Assembly: GCF_009380155.1 (NCBI RefSeq)
Contig: NZ_WHUV01000002.1
Location: forward strand, 434,001 to 498,000
Direction: 5' to 3'
Source of the DNA: Pseudomonas piscis
Lineage (GTDB): Bacteria > Pseudomonadota > Gammaproteobacteria > Pseudomonadales > Pseudomonadaceae
Length of the DNA: 64,000 nt
Under the pieces are notes generated by a model. The model had not been told where the DNA came from and ran no database searches. It was given only the letters and a program-made list of their open reading frames with translations. Below, piece after piece: positions 52,808-63,163 of the stretch. Within the stretch, counting starts at the first letter, position 1, and each line of letters starts with the position of its first letter. Made by a program: the position numbers and the translations under genes.

Positions 52808-53043
52808 TCGGCGCTCCCCAGGAAACCGTGATCATCGGGCGCCGGTCCGGCGCCAATGAAGACCGCCTTCTGTAACAAGGCGGCCACAATGGCCGGGAGT
52901 ATCAATAGGCAAGTGTGAAAAGTTCGTCGGCAGAACGTTGGCATTTCGTGCCTGGGTTCCGGGGCCGGGATGCCCGTCAACAAGGACTGGGGAAGGGGCC
53001 GCTGGCAGCGGGCGCAGCGTTGGGCTGCGCTCTAGAGGGGGAT

Positions 53044-53226
53044 TCAGTTCGCCCGGGAAAGAGGCGCGAAGGCTAGCGGTTGCAGGTCCTGGTTCTGTAG
53101 CAGCAGGCGCATTTGCGCGAGCTCTTTTTGCAACTGGTCGCGCTCATCTTTGAGCTGCTGCAGTTCGTCACGACGAATGGTGACGTACAAGGTTTGTGCA
53201 GGTCGTGCCGGTAGTACTGTGCCCAT
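53044..53226 (-). CDS. Small coiled-coil protein, 60 residues
   Basis: ATG at 53226 with GAGGTGA upstream; the frame's earlier start lacks support. The middle is a clear heptad coiled coil (D-E-L-Q-Q-L-K-D-E-R-D-Q-L-Q-K-E-L). No signal peptide. Family not recognised; small coiled-coil proteins of this kind are common next to housekeeping genes in the genus. It is divergent from gnd across 460 bp. Confidence 0.7.
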   Translation of the reverse strand: MGTVLPARPAQTLYVTIRRDELQQLKDERDQLQKELAQMRLLLQNQDLQPLAFAPLSRAN

Positions 53227-53687
53227 TGCTTCACCTCGCAAATGGCGGGTCTTGACTATGCTTCGCGATTCCCATTGCTTGCACAAAGCGCTATCACAGG
53301 CGGCACGATTGCAGTGGGTCCGCACCGTGCTGTCTCGCCTGACGGGGCAATTTTATTTATTTTTCGGGCCAATGGAACTTTTTTATTTTTGATGGTCACT
53401 GTGCCTTCGCGGCGCTGGGCGTCGTAATCCACCCATGTTTTGCGAAACTTCGCTGCAGGTGCTGCTGACTAATCTCCCATGGGCCCCGTTCAGGGGGCGA
53501 TAGGGCGCTGCAGATCGTGGTCCTGCGACGCCAGGAGGGGCAGCCGGTGACGGAAACTCGTCCGCCTAGGCAAAGATTGCGCTGTCTTGAGGCGCCTTGC
53601 CTTGTATAGTTGCGCACCTTGAAGTTTCACCTGGCCCGTTGGGCTATATATTTTTGATCTGGATTTTGGCAGTAGGAGCATCAGCAC
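53227..53687. other. Intergenic region upstream of gnd
   Basis: About 460 bp with AT-rich patches at 53350-53392 and 53640-53670. The gnd promoter probably lies in the second patch, where TATATA (53644-53649) is a possible -10. Ribosome site of gnd is TAGGAGC. I see no gene, hairpin or HexR-like palindrome I can support. Confidence 0.4.
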
Positions 53688-54664
53688 ATGCAACTGGGGA
53701 TTATCGGACTGGGCCGCATGGGCGGCAATATTGCACGGCGCCTGATGCTCAATGGGCACGAGACCGTAGTCTTTGACCGCAACACCGACTTCGTCAGCAC
53801 CCTGGCCGCCGAGGGCGCCAAGGGCGTCGCCGACCTGCCGGCCCTGGTGGCTGGCCTGCAACAGCCGCGTGCGGTATGGGTCATGCTGCCCGCCGGCGCG
53901 CCCACCGAAGAGACCATCGACACCCTGAGCCAGTTGCTGGAGCCGGGCGACGTGATCATCGATGGCGGTAACACCTACTACAAGGATGACATCCGCCGCG
54001 CCCGGGACCTGGCACAGAAGGGCCTCAAGTACATCGATGTCGGCACGTCCGGCGGTGTCTGGGGCCTGGAGCGAGGCTATTGCATGATGATCGGTGGCGA
54101 CGCCGATGAAGTGCTGCGCCTTGACCCGCTGTTCGCCGCCCTGGCTCCGGGCATGGGGTCGATCCCCCGCACCAAGGACCGTGTCGCCAGCGACGACCGC
54201 GCCGAGCGCGGCTATATCCACGCTGGTCCCGCCGGTGCCGGGCACTTCGTCAAGATGATCCACAATGGTATCGAGTACGGCATGATGCAGGCCTTCGCCG
54301 AAGGCTTCGACATCCTCAAGACCAAGAGCTCGGAAAGCCTGCCGGAAGACCAGCGCTTTGACCTGAATGTCGCCGATATCGCCGAAGTCTGGCGGCGCGG
54401 CAGTGTGGTCTCGTCCTGGTTGCTGGACCTGACCGCCGACGCCCTGGCCAGCGATCCCAAGCTGGACGGTTTCTCCGGTTCGGTGGCCGACAGCGGTGAA
54501 GGCCGTTGGACCATCGAGGCGGCCATGGAGCAGGCGGTGCCGGTTCCGGTGCTGTCCAACTCGCTGTTCTCCCGTTATCGCTCGCGTGGCCAGGGTACTT
54601 ATGGCGACAAGATCCTCTCGGCCATGCGCTTCGGCTTTGGCGGCCATGTGGAGACCGGGAAGAA

Positions 54665-54668
<4 letters not shown>
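53688..54668 (+). CDS. gnd: 6-phosphogluconate dehydrogenase, short (decarboxylating) form
   Basis: 326 residues, the short GndA-like form (the long form has about 470). It oxidises 6-phosphogluconate to ribulose 5-phosphate and CO2. G-L-G-R-M-G-G-N binds the cofactor; the second strand ends V-F-D-R-N, where the acidic Asp suggests NAD+ rather than NADP+. The active site is in [17 protein letters not shown]. Its stop overlaps zwf by four bases. First gene of gnd-zwf-HAD. Confidence 0.94.
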
Positions 54669-56175
<1,507 letters not shown>

Positions 56176-56179
<4 letters not shown>

Positions 56180-56997
56180 GCGGCTCGAACGCCTACCCCG
56201 TCGACTTTGTGCTGAGCGACATGGATGGCACGCTGTTGCGTCCGGACCACAGTCTCAGCCCGCGAACCAGTGCCGCCGTGCGTGCCCTGCATGACGCCGG
56301 TATCGGTTTCAGCCTGGCCAGCGGGCGTCCGCCACGGGCCATGCGGCAGCAACTCGAAGAACTCGGGGTGGAGCTGCCCAGCGCCGGATTCAACGGCGGC
56401 AGCATTGTCCATCCCGATGGACGCTACCTGGCTCGCCACCATGTCCCGGTAGCGGCGGTCGTTGCGGCGCTGCTGCTGTTCGCTCCCTATCCCCAGGTCG
56501 AGACCTGGGTCTTCGCCGACAACCAGTGGCTGGTGCGTGATCCTGACGGACCCTTGCTGCCGTTGGAGCAGCAGGCCCTGGGTTATGCGCCGCAGGTGGT
56601 GGACAGCTTCGAGGAGTACCTGCATTGCGTCGACAAGGTCGTGGCGGCCAGTAGCGACGCTCGCTTGCTGATGGAGCTGGAGGCGCGCCTGCAACAGCAG
56701 ACTGCGGGGCAGGCCCAGGTCTCGCGGTCGCAACCGCGGTTCCTGGATGTCACCGCCGTGCAGGCGGACAAGGGCCAGGCCTTGACGACGCTCGCCGAAT
56801 ACCTCGGTGTGCCCCTTGCGCGCACTGCGGCCCTGGGTGATGGCGGCAACGATCCGGCGATGTTCCAACGCGCCGGGTTGTCGATCGCCATGGGCCAGGC
56901 CGAAGAGCAGGTCAAGCGCCTGGCCGATGTGGTCACCGGCACCAACCTGGAGGATGGCGCCGCCCAGGCGATCGAGCGCTATATCCTGCTGCGCTGA
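56176..56997 (+). CDS. HAD-superfamily hydrolase, Cof type
   Basis: 273 residues with all four HAD motifs: D-M-D-G-T-L-L (nucleophile Asp15), S-G-R-P, the Lys of D-K-G-Q-A-L, and G-D-G-G-N-D-P-A-M. The Cof cap lies between motifs II and III. Such enzymes dephosphorylate sugar phosphates; in this operon 6-phosphogluconate or glucose-6-phosphate by-products would be reasonable targets, by inference. Start overlaps the zwf stop by four bases. Confidence 0.92.
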
Positions 56998-57006
56998 GCC
57001 TGCAAC

Positions 57007-57029
57007 CGCTGCCAGGGGCCCTGGCAGCG
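57007..57029. terminator. Hairpin between the HAD gene and nhaB
   Basis: CGCTGCCAGG-GGC-CCTGGCAGCG, a perfect ten-pair stem followed by a T/C-rich stretch on the right. Likely serves both convergent units. Confidence 0.65.
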
Positions 57030-57043
57030 TCGTCAATCTCTCT

Positions 57044-58546
57044 TTATAGCCAGTAGCTGACTGCGTACCAGCCCAGCACGCCCATCACCAGGGTGTAGGG
57101 CAGGGCCATCCATACCATGCGGCCATAGGACAGGCGCACCAGCGGCGCGATGGCCGAGGTCAGCAGGAACAGGAACGCCGCCTGGCCGTTGGGCGTGGCG
57201 ACGCTGGGCAGGTTGGTGCCGGTGTTGATGGCGATGGCCAGGGTCTCGAAGTGTTCGCGACTCATCTGCCCGTTCAGGAAGGCTTGCTTGACCTCGGTGA
57301 TGTAGATGGTGGCCACGAATACGTTGTCGCTGATGGCCGACAGCAGGCCATTGGCGATGAACAGCATGCCCGGTTGGCGATCCGCCGGCAGCGCCAGCAC
57401 CCACTGGATCAGCGGCGTGAACAGCTGTTGCTGGTGGATCACCGCCACCACGGCGAAGAACACCACCAGCAGGGCGGTGAAGGGCATGGCATCCTTGAAC
57501 GCGTTGCCCAGGCGGTGTTCGTCGGTGATACCGGTGAAGGCGGTGATCAGCACGATCACCAACAGGCCGATCAGCCCAACCTCGGCCACATGCAGCGCCA
57601 GGCCAACGATCAGTATCAGGGCCGCCAAGCCTTGCACCAGCAGGGCCGCGCGTTGGCGGACCGTGCGTTGGGCATCGTCCTCGGCGGCGTAGTTGGCCAG
57701 GATCTGGCGGACATTGTCCGGCAGCAGGGTGCCGTAGCCGAACCAGCGCAGCTTCTCCAGCAGCACGCAAGTCGCCAGCCCCGCCACCAGTACCGGCAGG
57801 GATACCGGTGCGACCTGGCGGAAGAAATCAGCGAAATGCCAACCCATCTCATGGCCGATCAGCAGGTTCTGCGGCTCGCCCACCAGGGTGCAGACGCCGC
57901 CCAGGGCGGTGCCCACCGCGCCGTGCATCAGCAAGCTGCGCAGGAAGGCGCGAAATTGCTCCAGGTCATCATGGTGCAGCGCCGGCAGTTGCCGGTCGTC
58001 ACCATAGCCGCTGTCCTGGCGCGGGTCGTTGCCCGATGCCACCCGGTGGTACACCGAATAGAAGCCTACCGCGGCGCTGATGATCACAGCGGTGACGGTC
58101 AGGGCATCGAGAAAGGCCGAGAGAAAGGCCGACAAGAAGCAGAACAGCAACCCCAGCAGCGCTTTGGAGCGCACCCCCAGCAGCAGTCTAGAGAACAGGA
58201 ACAGCAACAACTCCTTCATGAAATAGATGCCGGCGACCATGAACATCAACAGCAGGATCACCGGGAAGTTGTGCACCAGTTCGTCGTACAACGCCTGGGG
58301 CGTGGCCATGCCCAGCAACATCGCCTGCACCAGCAGCAGACCGCCGGGCATCAGGGGATAACACTTGAGGGCCATGGCCAGGGTGAAGATGAACTCGATC
58401 ACCAGGCACCAGCCGGCGGCGGCCGGGCTGACCCAGAAGAACAGCAATGGGTTGAGCAGCAGGAACGCGACGATGCTTGCCTTGTACCAGCGGGGTGAGT
58501 GGCCGAGAAAATTGTGGGCGAACGCCTGGGCCATTGAACCGGACAT
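57044..58546 (-). CDS. nhaB: Na+/H+ antiporter NhaB
   Basis: 500 residues, the normal length, from the ATG at 58546 with AAGGAG upstream. The start [15 protein letters not shown] and V-G-E-P-Q-N-L-L-I and [15 protein letters not shown] segments are diagnostic for NhaB. It exports sodium in exchange for protons in the inner membrane. Stands alone. Confidence 0.96.
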   Translation of the reverse strand: MSGSMAQAFAHNFLGHSPRWYKASIVAFLLLNPLLFFWVSPAAAGWCLVIEFIFTLAMALKCYPLMPGGLLLVQAMLLGMATPQALYDELVHNFPVILLLMFMVAGIYFMKELLLFLFSRLLLGVRSKALLGLLFCFLSAFLSAFLDALTVTAVIISAAVGFYSVYHRVASGNDPRQDSGYGDDRQLPALHHDDLEQFRAFLRSLLMHGAVGTALGGVCTLVGEPQNLLIGHEMGWHFADFFRQVAPVSLPVLVAGLATCVLLEKLRWFGYGTLLPDNVRQILANYAAEDDAQRTVRQRAALLVQGLAALILIVGLALHVAEVGLIGLLVIVLITAFTGITDEHRLGNAFKDAMPFTALLVVFFAVVAVIHQQQLFTPLIQWVLALPADRQPGMLFIANGLLSAISDNVFVATIYITEVKQAFLNGQMSREHFETLAIAINTGTNLPSVATPNGQAAFLFLLTSAIAPLVRLSYGRMVWMALPYTLVMGVLGWYAVSYWL

Positions 58547-58870
58547 TGGCTGCTCCTTGTAGTGAGAAGCGCGCAACTTGCCGCAAGCGAGAAGAAGAAT
58601 CAAGAAACGATGAAATCTTTTGCCACAATCTTTGGGGCCTGAGTGCTTGCACCGTCCCCAGGTGAGGTTGGCGGCAAATAACCATTGACCTGCCATTTTC
58701 TCCTGTTCTAGGGTCGCGCCAGGCTGTTGCATAACTAATGCGGCAGTGTTTCACAGGTGTTGCAGTTCCATGTCATCACCTCGAAGTTCATCTGCTCGAT
58801 ATTCAAGGGGGCACGGCCAGGTACCGGTATTCGGCCTTGCAGGGAAAGCAGGCAAATAAAGGGAATTACC
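58547..58870. other. Divergent promoter region, nhaB / secreted hydrolase
   Basis: About 320 bp of mixed composition. It carries the promoters of both genes. No hairpin, repeat or operator stands out, and the small ORFs in it lack support. Confidence 0.4.
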
Positions 58871-59881
58871 ATGAAGGCAATACGCAAACTTGCAATGAAG
58901 CTCTGCGTGGGCGGTGCATTGTTGGCTTCTGTCAGCCTGGCAGGCGCTTCGCAACTGGTTCCGGCACTGGGGTTGGCCAATGAACAATTCGCCAAGTCAC
59001 CCGGCCCCTACAATGTGGCGACCAACGCGGTCCTGAGTGACTGCCGTGGTTTGCTGGGAGTGCTGGCGAAGATCCTGTTGCTGGACAACAGCCTTCAATG
59101 CAACCAGTCATTTCCCTACGGGTTCTCCAATCCCATTTCCACCAGCGTCTATTACCCGGCCAATATAAAGAGCCTGGATAAGTTGCCGGTAGTCAACTTC
59201 GTCGGTGGCATTCTTTCCAACCAGGGGCAATACACCGAACTGTTGAGGCTGTGGGCCAGCTACGGTTTCATCGTGGTGGTGTCTTCGGACTTCATCAATA
59301 CCGCGCCGAGCATGCATGTCCTGGGGGCGGTGGAGTTGAGCAAGCTCAACCAGGACCCGACCTCGCCGCTATTTGGCAAGGTCGACCTGGCGCGGACCAT
59401 AGTGGCCGGGCATTCGGCAGGTGGTGGGGCGTCGATTCTTTCCTCGAGCCTCATGCCCGACACCTTGAAGGCCATTGACCCGCAACTCCAGTACATAGGT
59501 TCGCTGCCGATCGAACCCGGGCCCATCGGCCTGGGCTCTACGGTCCGTACGCCAACGCTGGTGCTCACCGGCGCCGCGGATGTGGTGGTACCGGCCTGGG
59601 CCTGGCCGCGGCTGTGGCAGGGCGGTTTGATCAAGGCGGTGCCGGGGTGGAGCGCCACTGCCCATAACGCCACGCACTTCAGTCCGGTGCGAAGTCTCAA
59701 GGAAAACGAGTTTGCCGGTATCACCACCGCCTGGATTCTGTACCTGGCCAAGAACGATCCTGCGGCCAAGGAGTACTTCGTCGGCGAGGACTACAAGCTC
59801 GCGCGGGATCCGCAGTTCATTCGCCTGGCCTTCAATCCATTACGGGTCCAGCGCAACGAGGTAGCTGACGAGCTGCAGTAG
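58871..59881 (+). CDS. Secreted alpha/beta hydrolase (PET-hydrolase/chlorophyllase-like)
   Basis: 336 residues; the ATG at 58871 (AAGGGA upstream) opens a Sec signal peptide (about 1-26, cleavage near A-G-A-S). The nucleophile elbow is G-H-S-A-G-G (Ser182), with Asp237 in T-G-A-A-D-V-V-V-P and His269 in N-A-T-H-F as probable partners. The fold resembles the dienelactone hydrolase/PET hydrolase/chlorophyllase group. Cysteines at 58 and 77 could form a disulfide. Substrate unknown; an exported esterase is the safe call. A strong terminator follows. Confidence 0.85.
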   Translation: MKAIRKLAMKLCVGGALLASVSLAGASQLVPALGLANEQFAKSPGPYNVATNAVLSDCRGLLGVLAKILLLDNSLQCNQSFPYGFSNPISTSVYYPANIKSLDKLPVVNFVGGILSNQGQYTELLRLWASYGFIVVVSSDFINTAPSMHVLGAVELSKLNQDPTSPLFGKVDLARTIVAGHSAGGGASILSSSLMPDTLKAIDPQLQYIGSLPIEPGPIGLGSTVRTPTLVLTGAADVVVPAWAWPRLWQGGLIKAVPGWSATAHNATHFSPVRSLKENEFAGITTAWILYLAKNDPAAKEYFVGEDYKLARDPQFIRLAFNPLRVQRNEVADELQ

Positions 59882-59909
59882 CCTACGCAGCTTGAATATA
59901 TGAAAGACC

Positions 59910-59942
59910 CCGGGAGCAAGCATGGGTTGCTCCCGGTTTTCA
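59910..59942 (+). terminator. Terminator of the secreted hydrolase gene
   Basis: CCGGGAGCAA-GCATGGG-TTGCTCCCGG, a ten-pair stem followed by TTTT, starting 28 bp past the stop codon. Confidence 0.88.
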
Positions 59943-60072
59943 TGGGCTTCGAGCTTGATCAAGGAGTGCCGCTGCTGGCACTTTGCAAGCTCGGGAGTTT
60001 TATTCATCAAAGATTCTTCCAAGGCCGTTCATATATAAGCTAGTGGGACTTTAATGCTGGCGCATAAGTCGG

Positions 60073-60120
60073 CCAATGATTGGAAATTGCACTCACTGCA
60101 ATGTCAGTGTCACTGCATTG
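60073..60120. promoter_or_regulatory. Two palindromes upstream of the phospholipase C gene
   Basis: CCAAT-G-ATTGG at 60073-60083, and CAATG-T-CAGTG-T-CACTG-CATTG at 60099-60120, nearly perfect over 22 bases. They end about 70 bp before the start codon. They do not follow the 11-base repeat of a Pho box. They look like operator sites for a dimeric regulator. Confidence 0.45.
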
Positions 60121-60188
60121 TTATTAGAAATGAATACCTTGCAGGCAGCGTTATATATCGCGTTGCAATCACAAGGACTCATTGACCC

Positions 60189-62336
60189 ATGCCCAATATT
60201 TCACGCAGGAAGCTCTTGCAAGCCGCCGCCATCGGCTCGTTCTTTTCATCCTTGCCGCTCTCCATTCGCCAGGCCCTGGCAATACCGGCGAACAACCGCA
60301 CAGGGACGATCAAGGATGTCGAGCATGTAGTCATCCTGATGCAGGAAAACCGTTCCTTCGACCATTACTTCGGTACTTTCCCCGGCGTACGCGGTTTCAG
60401 CGACCGTTTCACCATCCCGTTGTCCGGCCAGCGTGAAGTCTGGGAACAGCAGGGCAAGGGCCGGGTGGTCATGCCCTATCACCTGGACAGTTCCCGAGGC
60501 AACGCCCAGCGGGTCAGCGGCACGCCCCATACCTGGAGCGATGCCCACTCGGCCTGGAGCGACGGCCGCATGAATGCCTGGCCGACCTACAAGACCAACA
60601 CCTCCATGGGCTACTACAGCGAGCAGGAGCTGCCATTCCAGTTCGCCCTGGCCAGTACCTTCACCCTGTGCGATGCCTACCACTGCGCTGTGCATGCCGG
60701 CACCAACCCCAACCGACTGTTCCTCTGGACCGGCACCAACGGGCCGACTGGCGGGCAAGTGGCTGCCGTGGTCAATGAGTGGGATGGGCCGGGGCCGGTG
60801 AATGTCGGTTACACCTGGAAGACCTACCCCGAACGCCTGGAAGAGCAGGGCGTCAGTTGGAAGGTCTACCAGCATCTGCCGGACAACTTCGGCGACAACC
60901 CGTTGGCAGGCTTTCGCCAGTACCGGGCCGCCAGCGTACAGGTGGGCAACCCGGCCCAGCCCCCTAGCGGTTTCAACGCCTTCGTTCCCTATACCGACGC
61001 GCTCAATGCTGTGGCACCGCTGTACAAGGGCAATGGCAATACCCTGCCGGCCAGCACTGGCAGCAACCTAGAGGCCATCATCGGCGGCTTTCGCAGCGAC
61101 GTGCAGGCCGGCAAGTTGCCCCAGGTCAGCTGGATCGTGGCCCCGGCAGCCTATTCCGAGCACCCGGGGCCGTCGAGTCCGGTCCAGGGCGGTTGGTTCA
61201 CCCAGGAGATCCTGCAGGCCTTGACCAGCAATCCCGAGGTCTGGAGCAAGACCGTGCTGCTGGTGACCTATGACGAAAACGATGGGTTCTTCGATCATGT
61301 GCCTTCGCCCTCGGCACCTTCCCAGCGCAAGGACGGCAGTTTCGCCGGCAAGTCGACCCTGGCGTTCGACAGCGAGCTGTTCAAGCATCCGGCTCCGGCA
61401 GGTTCGACCCAGCAGCCGCGACCGGACGGTGGGGTCTACGGACCCGGGCCGCGGGTACCGATGCTGGTGCTCTCGCCCTGGAGCCGGGGTGGCTGGGTCA
61501 ATTCCCAGGTGTTCGACCACACTTCGGTGCTGCAATTTCTGGAAAAACGCTTCGGCGTCCGTGAGCCGAATGTCAGTGCCTGGCGCCGCGCGGTATGCGG
61601 CGACTTGACCTCGGCGTTCAACTTCGTCGATCCCAACCACGAGCCGTTGCCTGCGCTGCAAACCACCACTCGGCAGGCTGCCGACAGCCTGCGTCAACGC
61701 CAGGAAAAACTGTTGCCGGTGCCGGTACCCTCGACCAGCAAGCAGTTGGTGCCGCAGCAGAAGCGCCTGGCGCGTCCCTCGCGGGCCTTGCCATATCGCT
61801 TGCACGTCGATAGCCAGGTCGACCACAAGGCCCGGACTTTGTCCCTGAGTCTGCAGAACACCGGCACCCAGGGGGCCGTCCTGCATGTCTACGACGGCCT
61901 GCACCTGGGGGATATTCCCCGCCGCTATACGCTGGAGGCCGGCAAGGCGTTGCAGGACAGCTGGACAGTGGTCGAGCGCTACCAGCTCTGGGTTCTGGGC
62001 CCGAACGGTTTCCATCGCAGTTTCCACGGCCAGGTGCAACAGCGTCAGCCGGAACTATTGGTGACATCCAGCCAGCACCAGTTGCAACTGACCTTGAGCA
62101 ACCCGGGTGGGCAGGCGGCGACGGTCAGCATCGATCGTTGCCCTTACACCCAGCAGGGCCCCTGGACGTTGTCGATCCCGGCGGGGGGCGAGGTACGCCA
62201 GGTGTTTCCCTGCGAGTCCAGCGGTGGTTGGTACGACCTGACCTTGCACAGTGACGGCGGCTGGTTGCGCAGGGTTGCCGGGCGCCTGGAAACCGGCGAG
62301 CACAGCATCAGCGATCCACTGATGGGACGGCCATGA
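60189..62336 (+). CDS. plcN: Phosphocholine-specific phospholipase C (non-haemolytic, PlcN type)
   Basis: 715 residues. The Tat signal S-R-R-K-L-L-Q (Arg6-Arg7) directs folded export, as for PlcH and PlcN. The catalytic domain (about 40-500) has I-L-M-Q-E-N-R-S-F-D-H-Y-F-G and T-Y-D-E-N-D-G-F-F-D-H-V; two DUF756 domains fill the C-terminal 200 residues. It cleaves phosphatidylcholine and releases phosphocholine outside the cell, for phosphate and choline gain. PlcN and PlcH cannot be told apart with certainty by eye; no plcR follows, which favours PlcN. Confidence 0.92.
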   Translation: MPNISRRKLLQAAAIGSFFSSLPLSIRQALAIPANNRTGTIKDVEHVVILMQENRSFDHYFGTFPGVRGFSDRFTIPLSGQREVWEQQGKGRVVMPYHLDSSRGNAQRVSGTPHTWSDAHSAWSDGRMNAWPTYKTNTSMGYYSEQELPFQFALASTFTLCDAYHCAVHAGTNPNRLFLWTGTNGPTGGQVAAVVNEWDGPGPVNVGYTWKTYPERLEEQGVSWKVYQHLPDNFGDNPLAGFRQYRAASVQVGNPAQPPSGFNAFVPYTDALNAVAPLYKGNGNTLPASTGSNLEAIIGGFRSDVQAGKLPQVSWIVAPAAYSEHPGPSSPVQGGWFTQEILQALTSNPEVWSKTVLLVTYDENDGFFDHVPSPSAPSQRKDGSFAGKSTLAFDSELFKHPAPAGSTQQPRPDGGVYGPGPRVPMLVLSPWSRGGWVNSQVFDHTSVLQFLEKRFGVREPNVSAWRRAVCGDLTSAFNFVDPNHEPLPALQTTTRQAADSLRQRQEKLLPVPVPSTSKQLVPQQKRLARPSRALPYRLHVDSQVDHKARTLSLSLQNTGTQGAVLHVYDGLHLGDIPRRYTLEAGKALQDSWTVVERYQLWVLGPNGFHRSFHGQVQQRQPELLVTSSQHQLQLTLSNPGGQAATVSIDRCPYTQQGPWTLSIPAGGEVRQVFPCESSGGWYDLTLHSDGGWLRRVAGRLETGEHSISDPLMGRP

Positions 62337-62542
62337 GCGAGGTCCAGGGAAAAATAACCGGAATGGCTGGAAACAGCAGTTCGTGGAACACCGGAATGGT
62401 TTGCACGAGATGCTTGTTAGAACAGCCAGGGCAACTAATGTCGCAACAGGGACAGTTGCCGGGAGGGTCAAGCATAAAGCTTGCTTAGTTGCGGGCTTAA
62501 AACAGCGGATCACCCGTTCGGGTGATCCGTTAACAGCATCGC
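62337..62542. other. Space between plcN and the 88-residue gene, with terminator
   Basis: About 200 bp. A perfect hairpin GGATCACCC-GTTC-GGGTGATCC at 62507-62528 ends the minus-strand gene (TTTT follows on that strand) and may also stop plcN transcripts. No gene. Confidence 0.7.
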
Positions 62543-62809
62543 TTACTTGGGCATGGCCCAGGATTGCAGTGCATATCCTTCCTGGCTCAATTCGGCACGC
62601 GCCTGGTTGAGCAGGGTTTCCAGCTGGGCTGGATCGGAGTAGGCGCTGCAGGGGATCTGCGCATGGCCGATACGGGTGCTGGTACGGTCGATGACGGTCA
62701 GGCTCAACTCGCCGTTACCGTCCTGTGGAGCCCAGGCCACGCATTGGAAAGGCTTGAATGCGCGGTCGGCGATCAAAAGTGCTTCGTTGATACGGAGCGG
62801 GGCGTTCAT
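62543..62809 (-). CDS. Small conserved-looking cytoplasmic protein, 88 residues
   Basis: No signal peptide or membrane segment; starts M-N-A-P-L-R-I-N-E-A. Contains A-W-A-P-Q-D-G-N-G-E-L-S-L-T-V-I-D-R and ends W-A-M-P-K. I do not recognise the family with confidence; similar-looking short proteins are widespread in Pseudomonas. AGAGAAGA precedes the start and a good terminator follows. Confidence 0.75.
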   Translation of the reverse strand: MNAPLRINEALLIADRAFKPFQCVAWAPQDGNGELSLTVIDRTSTRIGHAQIPCSAYSDPAQLETLLNQARAELSQEGYALQSWAMPK

Positions 62810-63163
62810 GGGGTCTTCTCTCTATGTGCCCAATCAAATGATGTGCCGTCGGTTGGGCTTACCGTTCGGCTGGTTATTTGTACTGATGCACCGAGGTAGG
62901 GGACGGGTCACACTGAAAAACAAGTTTTTACATCTTTCGTGTGCAAGCCCCGGGGCAGAGCCCTTAGTTGCGGGGGTTTTAAAAAATAACTGCGACAATC
63001 GGTCGCTCAAGTGGCCATCTCAAGTGGCACTTTAGTTCCTTTGGCAATCAGCGCTATAAGCAATCGATACATCCGTGCGTCAAGTTCTTGCTAATGTTAC
63101 TGCCAGGTTTGCCAAACCACTGTTTCTAATAACTTTTCCTCACTGTGGCGGCAAGGAACAGTC
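62810..63163. other. Intergenic region upstream of the sigma-54 activator
   Basis: About 350 bp, AT-rich. CTCAAGTGGC occurs twice (63006-63015, 63019-63028). A sigma-54-like TGGCAC-N5-TTCCT lies at 63025-63040 but lacks the -12 GC. No gene supported. Confidence 0.4.

Noticed and set aside
59840..60022. 60-codon reverse ORF after the secreted hydrolase
   Set aside because: It is read through the hydrolase terminator and has no ribosome site.
60094..60120. Pho box before plcN
   Set aside because: The CACTGCAATG/CACTGCATTG repeat has a 17-base period, not the 11 of PhoB sites, and the base pattern does not fit.
63025..63040. Sigma-54 promoter before the activator gene
   Set aside because: TGGCAC is right, but the -12 box reads TTCCT, losing the nearly invariant GC.
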